48,218 nt of DNA from CAMAUF01 sp046152925 (GTDB lineage Bacteria > Chloroflexota > Dehalococcoidia > Tepidiformales > Tepidiformaceae): assembly GCA_046152925.1 (NCBI GenBank), contig JBJXFX010000069.1, positions 1 through 48,218 on the forward strand, written 5' to 3'. The translations under genes were made by a program, and so were the position numbers. Positions within the stretch are counted from its first letter, which is position 1; each line of letters opens with the position of its first letter. The notes under the pieces are model-generated. The model saw nothing but the letters and a program-made list of their open reading frames with translations, was not told the DNA's origin and made no database searches. Shown here one piece after another: positions 42,533-48,218 of this stretch.

Positions 42533-42952
42533 CTACAACAGGTCGCGGAGTCCGTCCGGGACGAGGCGCACAGCCGTGCCGGCGGGGTCATGCCAACGCA
42601 GGGGCATTGGCGTCCCGCCCTCGTCGCCGGGGATGACTTCGAGGTCGTACAGATCCCGGCGCGCCAACTCAACTTCGTACCCGAAGACGACCTCGTGCCC
42701 GCGCCGGTCCTGGAACGAGAAGCGGTTCTCGAGTATGCCCAACAGGCGTGCGGCGGCAATGTCGCAGCCGATCTCTTCTCGGACTTCCCGGTCGAGTGCT
42801 TCCCGGCTGGACTCACCGAATTCAATGCCGCCGCCGGGCGGGCGGCAGAACCGGGCGAGCGTGTGCGAACGGTCCTCGCCGTCGAACACGAGGACCCGGC
42901 CGCGGTTGCGGATGACCGCGAGCACGATCGGCCGGATCCTCGGTGCTTCCAT
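42533..42952 (-). CDS. NUDIX hydrolase
   Basis: A 139-residue MutT-like pyrophosphohydrolase. The NUDIX box GGIEFGESSREALDREVREEIGC fits GX5EX7REUXEEXGU exactly. It starts at ATG 42952, five bases after the malate dehydrogenase stop, so it is the second gene of that transcript. Substrate (nucleotide sugar, oxidised nucleotide or other NDP-X) cannot be told from the sequence; the frame open upstream belongs to the antisense of mdh. Confidence 0.9.
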   Translation of the reverse strand: MEAPRIRPIVLAVIRNRGRVLVFDGEDRSHTLARFCRPPGGGIEFGESSREALDREVREEIGCDIAAARLLGILENRFSFQDRRGHEVVFGYEVELARRDLYDLEVIPGDEGGTPMPLRWHDPAGTAVRLVPDGLRDLL

Positions 42953-42957
42953 TGGCG

Positions 42958-43899
42958 TCAGTCCGTGATGAGCTTCACGAGCTCCTTGGTCGCGTTCGCG
43001 GCGGCGACGACCTTTTCCTTCTCTTCTGGGGTCAGGGGCAGTTCGAAGGTCCGCATGATGCCTTTTTCGCCGAGCTGCGCCACGGTGCCGGAGTAGACAT
43101 CCGAAATCCCGTATTCGCCGGAATGGAGGACGCTGCACGGCTGCAGGCGGCGCTGGTCGAGGATGACCGACTCCACCATCGCGACCGTCGCGGCCGACGG
43201 CGCGTAGTAGGCGCTCCCGGTCTTGTAGAGCTCCGTGATCTCGGCGCCGCCGCGCATCGCCTTGGCGACGACGTAATCGATGCGGTCCTTGGGCAGCAGG
43301 TCCGTGAGTGGCACCCCGCCGACGCGCGTCTGCGAGACGACCGGCACCATCGTCGTGTCCGTGTGACCGCCGATGACGTATCCGTGGACGTCGAGGGGCG
43401 AGACACCGAGCTCGGCGGAGACGAAGTAGCGGTAGCGGGCCGAGTCGAGCATGCCACCCTGGCCGATCACGCGGCTCGCGGGGAAGCCGGAGGCCTTGAG
43501 GGCGACGTGGCACATCGCGTCCATCGGGTTCGCGAAGATGATGATGACGGCGTTCGGCGAATGCTTCGCCGCTTCGCTGATCTTCGCCCGGACGATCGCC
43601 GCGTTGCCGTTGAGCAGCTCTTCGCGGCTCATGCCCGGCTTGCGCGGGGCGCCGGCGGTGCAGATGACGACGTCGGAGTTCGCGGTCTCTTCCCATCCGT
43701 CGGTCGCGCTGATTTTGACGCTGAAGCCTTGCCAGGCGGCGGCCTCCATCTCGTCCAGGGCCTTGCCGTGATGCATGGTGCCTGCGAACTGTGGGTCGTC
43801 CTGGAGGACAACGTCGGCGATGTTGCGCTCGATAAGGCGCTGGGCCATGGCACCGCCGGTCGCGCCGGCGCCGATAATCGTGACCTTTTTCCGGGCCAA
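42958..43899 (-). CDS. mdh: Malate dehydrogenase (LDH-like type)
   Basis: A 313-residue NAD-dependent enzyme interconverting malate and oxaloacetate. KVTIIGAGATGGAMAQRL is the NAD loop, GAPRKPGMSREELL carries the Arg residues that favour malate, and NPMDAMCHVALKASGFPASRVIGQGG is followed by the Asp/Arg/His catalytic set. The catalytic His segment is IGGHTDTTMVP rather than the usual GGHGD-(T/A)MVP: Gly is Thr and one residue is added. The start is TTG 43899 with AGGAG (complement of 43907-43911) seven bases upstream; there is no suitable ATG. Followed by the NUDIX gene. Confidence 0.92.
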   Translation of the reverse strand: MARKKVTIIGAGATGGAMAQRLIERNIADVVLQDDPQFAGTMHHGKALDEMEAAAWQGFSVKISATDGWEETANSDVVICTAGAPRKPGMSREELLNGNAAIVRAKISEAAKHSPNAVIIIFANPMDAMCHVALKASGFPASRVIGQGGMLDSARYRYFVSAELGVSPLDVHGYVIGGHTDTTMVPVVSQTRVGGVPLTDLLPKDRIDYVVAKAMRGGAEITELYKTGSAYYAPSAATVAMVESVILDQRRLQPCSVLHSGEYGISDVYSGTVAQLGEKGIMRTFELPLTPEEKEKVVAAANATKELVKLITD

Positions 43900-43985
43900 A
43901 AGGGGACTCCTAAGCAACTGAGGTTCGGTGGGGAGGGTACCACGCAGTGCCAGTCGGGGCATGGGCGCCGGGCCGCGACAACGCA

Positions 43986-44019
43986 CGAGGCCGCGCACCT
44001 TGGATGGTGCGCGGCCTCG
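43986..44019 (-). terminator. Perfect 14-bp hairpin after the giant secreted protein
   Basis: Arms CGAGGCCGCGCACC and GGTGCGCGGCCTCG pair perfectly around the loop TTGGAT, 24 bases beyond the stop at 44044. There is no T-run on either side, so it is a terminator-like or RNA-stabilising hairpin rather than a canonical intrinsic terminator. It separates the giant gene from mdh. Confidence 0.6.
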
Positions 44020-44043
44020 CGGTCGGTGCTGGCACGGGGGCCG

Positions 44044-47000
44044 CTACTCGATGATGTAGTAGAAGCTCATCGTGAAGGTGATGCCGCTGAGGTCGGTCGA
44101 AAAGTAGTAGTCCTCGATGAAGTCATCAACGACATCGCTGTACGACCAGACCGCGCGTTGGGTGATGGTCGAGCCGGTGCCGTCGTCTTGGGAAGCCTTG
44201 ACGCCTTCGATGCAGCCCAAGTTGCTGCCAATGATGCTCGGGCGTTCGGCGTATCCCTCCACGCAGAATCGCTGGCCCTCAGCAAGGCCAAAGCTGGTTG
44301 AACGGCTTGCGACAGGGAGGTCTTGCGGATTCCCGACCGGGATTTCTAGTCCTTGGAAGTCAAAGTCGGCGCTTGTGAGGATATCCGAACCACGATAGGT
44401 CGCCTTGGCAGCACTCCCGGAGCTGTAGACCCAGGACTTGTCTGGGGACGTTACGAACCCGCCCCTGCCGTCCGCGTCTATCTCCATCCGGACGAGAAAG
44501 GTCGCTCCGTTCGGTATGCCATAGGCTCCCGGGTCGTAGGTGTTGTCACCGCCGACGTTCATCAGGCCCGTGCCGCCAGTGTCGGTGTAGCCCGATCCGT
44601 TCCAGTAGGCAAAGTAGAGCTCCGCCCGGTAAATACCGTCCTGCTGGAATCGGACCAGGCCGACGGTGTTCCCGCTTCCTGCGTTGTTGCTGTAGAGGAC
44701 GGTCGGCGTGGCGGCAAGCCCGACAGGTTGTGACGAGTCAGGCTTGCGGACCGAGATGTTAAAGTTGAACGTACCACCCGAGCTAGCGGTCGCAGATTCG
44801 GCAACCACGGTGACCCGAAGGTCCGGGACGAGTGGGTTTGTGCTCTGATCGACCTCAACCTTGTCGTTCCGGCGATCGCCGTCGGTATTCCCGTTGTGCG
44901 GGTCGGTCTTGTAGAAGTACTCGTCGCCGTCGACCAGGTTGTCGAAATCATTATCCGCCACAAGCGGGCTGGAGTAGACGCGGTACGGCGCGATACCGGG
45001 GACGTTCACGATCCATCGCGTCAGCTCGTTGAAGACGAGTTCCGCCTCGGCGCCGTCGCTCTTCTTGTCGTTGTCGGTGTCGGCGTCCAGAACCAGGGTC
45101 TTGATGATGCCCAGGTCGTCGCCGCCAACCTTGTGCGGGATGGTGTAACCGAGCACCTCCAGCCGATCGCTGACGCCGTCTCCGTCGGTGTCCGCGTTCG
45201 ATGGGTTCGTGCGGAGGAAGTACTCCTCGAAGTCGGTAAGGCCGTCGTCGTCGCTGTCGTCGTCGTTGGTCAGCGACGTTCGGGTGGCCGCGCTTGATGC
45301 GCCGTTGACGAACGGCGACGTGCTGACGGCGACGGTCGTCACCACCCATCCGGCGGTCTCCACGGGGTCGGGGAGCCCATCGCCGTCAGTGTCGAGGTCG
45401 CTCGGGTCCGTTGGGTCGAGGCCGACTGACCGCTCAAACCCGTCGTCGAATGTGTCGCCGTCGCTGTCGGGGTTCAGCGGGCTCGGGCTAATGAGCGTCG
45501 TCGGATTCTGGCCGCGGAAAATCACGGACCCATCAGTCAGGCGGGTGACGGTGAAGCCGTTGATTTCGTCCCAGTCGTTGATCCCGTCGGCGTCGGTGTC
45601 CCAGCGGATCGGGTCGAGCACCCAGTCCGTCGAAGCCCCTGTGCCTGGACTCTGGAAGACCTCGTTGAGGCGGTCGCGGAGGCTATTGGTGTTCGAATCT
45701 GTCCAGCCCGACGGGGCCTCGAACGTATCGGTCAGGCCGTCGAAGTTCGAGTCGGCGCGCTTGGGCGACGACCAAACTTTGTAGGTCTTTTGGGGCGTGA
45801 TCACGGTCCAACCGATCAGCGCCTCGAAGCGGTCATCAAGGCAGTCACCATCGGTGTCGCGCCCGCGCGGGCGGGTCCCGCCACCGCAGGCAGCTGCGTT
45901 GGAGACGGTCAGGTCGCTGTCCGACGTGCGCAGGAAGTATTCGACATCGGCGGTGAGGCCGTCCTGGTCCAAGTCCTGGACGAAGTTGAGGCTCACCGGC
46001 GAATTCGACTTGAGCACGAGGTCGTTGAGGTCCGTGATGTGGTCGACCCCGAGTGGCGTGAGGATTTCCCAGAACTTGCGGTTGAGGTCGTCGTTCTTCA
46101 GCCCGCGGATGCGGGCGATCTTCTCTCGCCCGCTGACGACGATCGTGGAGTAGCTGTTGAGGATTTCGTCGTCAGAGAGGTTGGCCATCGGCGTGGTCGT
46201 TTCGTTGTAGCGGGTGAGGCCGATGGCCGCGAGGGCAGCATGCAGCCCGATGCCCACTGGTTTGCCGGTGCCGTCGAAGGAGACAACGGTATCGCGTTCG
46301 AAGCCCTCATCGTCCTCGTCCGCATCGCCGTCACCGTCGTAGTCGACGCCTTGAGAGACGCCGTTCGTGTCGAAAATCTCTTGCGCGAAGCGGTCGATTT
46401 TGCCGTCTTCGTTCGTGTCGTCGATTGCGCGGCCGGCGCTGATGGCGACGCGGTGGATTTCGGTCTCGTCGCCAGGACGGAGTTCGTCGGGCGCAGGAGG
46501 GCCGCCGAGGAGGGCCCGCAGGCTACTCGCCCCTCCGAAGTCAATCGTGACGCGGGCGGTCCGTTCCACAATCTCCTGCCCGGAAAAGGCGAAGTTGCGA
46601 CCACTCTCATCAATGATGTCGTAGTTGGCGATCCGGAAGATAAGCCCGGCGGAGTTCGCCATCAGCGCTTGGACCAGCGTCGGGACGATAGTGGTGTTGG
46701 AGAAGACGAACGGACCCTTTTGGGCAGCCAGCGGCCCAAGGGTGAAGCCCTCTTCAGGCTCTGCATCCGGGAGGAGCGTGGCGACCGGCGTCAGCCGTGA
46801 GGCGTCGAGCGGGTCCTGGATGAACGCCGTGACCTGGAGGTTGCGGACTCGGTAGGCAATCGTGCTCAGGTTTCGCAGCTCGACTGCGACCTGCATGACG
46901 GCCCCGGTCACTTCGCGCTGGACGGTGAAGCCCCGCGTCACTTCGCGGTCGGTGGTCAGCGAACGGGCGTACTCCTGCTGAGTCGCGGTCTCGGATTCGT

Positions 47001-48218
47001 CGGTCTGTTGGAAGGTGTAGCCGACCGAGAAGCCGCCGCGCGCGTAGAGCGAGGTCTTGTCTGCCCCGTCGGTCGTGCCGATGTCGAAGTGAATCTCGGC
47101 GCTCACGGTGTCGCTGCGCGTGTGTGTCTGGCGGCTGCTTTGGGTAAGGGTGCTCGCGATCGACTTGGTCTCAAGCTCGCGGCGTTGGTCGTCCTTGGTT
47201 TCGCTGAATTTGACGTCCAGCTGGAGGTTGACCGATCCGACCGAAATCTCGGGGCGTGGAAGGTCGGCGACGCGCGGGTTGCGGCTGCCGATCACTTCGT
47301 CGCCATCCTTGATCTGGTCGCCATCGGTGTCGGCGAAGAGCGGCGACGTGAAGAAGAAGGTGAACTCGAGGAAGTCGTCCAGCGTGTCGTTGTCGGAGTC
47401 CTGGTCGAGGCCGTTCGAGTAGATCTCGTTGAACTCGGCGTAGTCGCTCAGTTGGTCGTCGTCGCTATCCGGGTCGCGGGCGTCGAAGCGGAGGTTCGCC
47501 TCTTGCGCATCGCCGAGCCCGTCGCCGTCGGAGTCCGCGGACGCTGGGTCGGAGGTCGAGCCGCGGGCGCTCGTTGTCCCATCCAGGAGGTGGATGGTCA
47601 CGATCCAGCCGCGCATCTCCTTGTTGTCGGAGAGGCCGTCGCCATCGCTGTCGACTTGCGAGTCGACCGGCGGGGTGCCGGGGAAGAGCACCGAGGTCGG
47701 GTCCACCAGGACGCCGTTGTTCACAACCTTCGGCGAGAGCGCGATGCCGCTGAGGTCGGTCGCGTTGACCACGGTCACCCGGTAGGTGAGCTCGTTCTGC
47801 GACGAGGTGGTCAGGAGGACGGTGCTCCGGTTGCCTTCGTAGAACGAGGCGGCAGAGACGCGCAGGAAGCCCGATTCGGGGTTCACGTTCTCCTGGACGA
47901 TGACGTAGTGCTCGGGCTTGGTGGCGTTCTCGGCCATCGGCTCGCTGAAGGCCACGATGACCTGCGTGTTGTTCAGCGAGGCGGCCCCGACGACGCGCGG
48001 CGCGCCGTTGTCCGCCGGTGTCGCGGCCGGTGGCGACGCGTTGCCTTGGAACTGATTGCTCGGCGAGGAGAGCGTGAGGGCGATGCCTTCGACGTTCTTC
48101 ACCTCGAGCGTCGTGATTGCGTAGATCACGCTGGCCTGGGGCGACGTCGTGAGGGCCACGACCTTCCGTTCCGTGCCGACGAACGCGATGTTGCTGATCG
48201 AGAGCTTCTTGGATGTGT
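44044..48218 (-). CDS. Giant secreted Ca2+-binding protein with a protective-antigen-like pore domain (5' end outside window)
   Basis: An open frame of over 1,390 codons running off the window edge, so the signal peptide is not seen; GTG 48159 is internal. Order from the visible N-terminus: Ig-like (SbsA/Big_5-type) repeats, including VIVAFSEPMAEN; a first array of DxDxDGxxD motifs (about 47290-47652); a segment (about 46525-47262) resembling binary-toxin B domain 2, with SRQTHTRSDTVSAEIHFDIG, SAGLIFRIANYDI and VERTARVTIDFGG; a middle region with isolated Ca2+ motifs; a second array of about a dozen motifs (about 44860-45978); and a beta-rich C-terminal domain of some 260 residues with two Cys (RFCVEGY, NLGCIEG). 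It is rich in Asp, Ser and Thr. Role in the cell is unknown: surface structure, adhesin or toxin-like pore. Confidence 0.85.
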   Translation of the reverse strand, partial: TSKKLSISNIAFVGTERKVVALTTSPQASVIYAITTLEVKNVEGIALTLSSPSNQFQGNASPPAATPADNGAPRVVGAASLNNTQVIVAFSEPMAENATKPEHYVIVQENVNPESGFLRVSAASFYEGNRSTVLLTTSSQNELTYRVTVVNATDLSGIALSPKVVNNGVLVDPTSVLFPGTPPVDSQVDSDGDGLSDNKEMRGWIVTIHLLDGTTSARGSTSDPASADSDGDGLGDAQEANLRFDARDPDSDDDQLSDYAEFNEIYSNGLDQDSDNDTLDDFLEFTFFFTSPLFADTDGDQIKDGDEVIGSRNPRVADLPRPEISVGSVNLQLDVKFSETKDDQRRELETKSIASTLTQSSRQTHTRSDTVSAEIHFDIGTTDGADKTSLYARGGFSVGYTFQQTDESETATQQEYARSLTTDREVTRGFTVQREVTGAVMQVAVELRNLSTIAYRVRNLQVTAFIQDPLDASRLTPVATLLPDAEPEEGFTLGPLAAQKGPFVFSNTTIVPTLVQALMANSAGLIFRIANYDIIDESGRNFAFSGQEIVERTARVTIDFGGASSLRALLGGPPAPDELRPGDETEIHRVAISAGRAIDDTNEDGKIDRFAQEIFDTNGVSQGVDYDGDGDADEDDEGFERDTVVSFDGTGKPVGIGLHAALAAIGLTRYNETTTPMANLSDDEILNSYSTIVVSGREKIARIRGLKNDDLNRKFWEILTPLGVDHITDLNDLVLKSNSPVSLNFVQDLDQDGLTADVEYFLRTSDSDLTVSNAAACGGGTRPRGRDTDGDCLDDRFEALIGWTVITPQKTYKVWSSPKRADSNFDGLTDTFEAPSGWTDSNTNSLRDRLNEVFQSPGTGASTDWVLDPIRWDTDADGINDWDEINGFTVTRLTDGSVIFRGQNPTTLISPSPLNPDSDGDTFDDGFERSVGLDPTDPSDLDTDGDGLPDPVETAGWVVTTVAVSTSPFVNGASSAATRTSLTNDDDSDDDGLTDFEEYFLRTNPSNADTDGDGVSDRLEVLGYTIPHKVGGDDLGIIKTLVLDADTDNDKKSDGAEAELVFNELTRWIVNVPGIAPYRVYSSPLVADNDFDNLVDGDEYFYKTDPHNGNTDGDRRNDKVEVDQSTNPLVPDLRVTVVAESATASSGGTFNFNISVRKPDSSQPVGLAATPTVLYSNNAGSGNTVGLVRFQQDGIYRAELYFAYWNGSGYTDTGGTGLMNVGGDNTYDPGAYGIPNGATFLVRMEIDADGRGGFVTSPDKSWVYSSGSAAKATYRGSDILTSADFDFQGLEIPVGNPQDLPVASRSTSFGLAEGQRFCVEGYAERPSIIGSNLGCIEGVKASQDDGTGSTITQRAVWSYSDVVDDFIEDYYFSTDLSGITFTMSFYYIIE
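44860..45978 (-). repeat. Array of thrombospondin-3/binary-toxin-type Ca2+-binding repeats
   Basis: About a dozen acidic motifs of the form DxDxDGxxDxxE, such as DTDGDCLDD, DTDADGIND, DTDGDGLPD, DSDDDGLTD and DTDGDGVSD. Most are followed by E-x2-G-(W/Y/F)-x-(V/I) and about 25-45 residues ending in SSP or NP before the next motif. At the DNA level the motifs appear as recurring GTCGCCGTC(G/A)GTGTC runs. A second, shorter array lies at about 47290-47652. Confidence 0.8.
46525..47262 (-). other. Protective-antigen/binary-toxin-B-like oligomerisation and pore domain
   Basis: About 245 residues inside the giant protein. Three short blocks agree in order with anthrax PA domain 2 as I recall it: SRQTHTRSDTVSAEIHFDIG here versus SRTHTSEV...AEVHASFFDIG in PA; IFRIANYDI versus NIATYNF; VERTARVTIDFG versus QETTARIIFNG. 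Between them is an alternating Ser/Thr/aliphatic stretch (GGFSVGYTFQQTDESETATQQEYARSL, shown here only as a descriptor of the strand pattern at about 46960-47052) like the amphipathic membrane-inserting loop. I made no alignment; the match is by eye. Confidence 0.6.

Noticed and set aside
44860..47652. Tandem DNA repeats with GTCGCCGTCGGTGTC units that could be taken for a CRISPR or satellite array
   Set aside because: The period is irregular and the units encode acidic DxDxDG Ca2+-binding motifs in one continuous frame.
1..48218. tRNA, rRNA, CRISPR, integrase, transposase or phage genes
   Set aside because: No cloverleaf-like intergenic sequence, direct-repeat array or transposase/integrase motif was seen; intergenic gaps are all under about 160 bases.
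44044..48218. Enzymatic A-component partner for the PA-like protein (ADP-ribosyltransferase or lethal-factor type)
   Set aside because: No such domain is visible in the giant protein or its neighbours in this window; a partner could lie beyond the right edge.

Overview
The window is about 48 kb of high-GC, densely packed bacterial chromosome. Most genes sit in runs joined by ATGA, TGATG, GTGA or TTGA overlaps, and GTG and TTG starts are common. F420/flavin LLM oxidoreductases, a glycogen operon built on GH57 enzymes, a Chloroflexus-type malate dehydrogenase and giant secreted proteins suggest a Chloroflexota bacterium (Dehalococcoidia-like), but this is inference from gene content; there is no rRNA marker. 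I see no tRNA, rRNA, CRISPR array, insertion sequence or phage gene.

Region 1 (1-14.6 kb) is an exopolysaccharide locus. The plus strand carries UDP-glucose dehydrogenase (5' end outside the window), a priming sugar-phosphate transferase, a Wzz-like chain-length protein, a CpsD-like ATPase, a 48-residue membrane peptide, a Wzy/WaaL-like polymerase or ligase and six glycosyltransferases. A Wzx-type flippase and a polytopic membrane protein lie convergently on the minus strand. This is a nearly complete Wzx/Wzy-type pathway. It is followed by a secreted protein of about four repeats (14.66-16.28 kb).

Region 2 (16.4-25.7 kb) looks like a catabolic or modifying cluster: two LLM oxidoreductases, an APH-fold kinase, a canonical P450, a second P450-fold protein without the haem-ligand Cys, a canonical SDR, a second SDR without the catalytic Lys, a PNPOx-fold protein and an enoyl-CoA hydratase. 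Two adjacent paralogue pairs, each with one active and one degenerate member, are the most unusual metabolic feature here.

Region 3 (25.8-28.1 kb) is dxr-rseP, closed by a bidirectional terminator. Region 4 (39.0 down to 28.2 kb, minus strand) is an alpha-glucan operon: phosphorylase, three GH57 proteins and glycogen synthase, all with ATGA overlaps, then mazG and a thioredoxin-like protein. Region 5 (39.1-43.9 kb) has a HAD phosphatase, argH and an AMIN-like lipoprotein on plus, and Uma2, NUDIX and malate dehydrogenase on minus.

Region 6 (44.0-48.2 kb, minus, 5' end outside the window) is one secreted protein of at least 1,390 residues. It has Ig-like repeats, two Ca2+-binding (thrombospondin-3/binary-toxin type) arrays and, between them, a segment resembling the pore-forming domain of anthrax protective antigen and clostridial binary toxin B components. 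With the degenerate P450/SDR pairs, this is the best candidate for undescribed biology.
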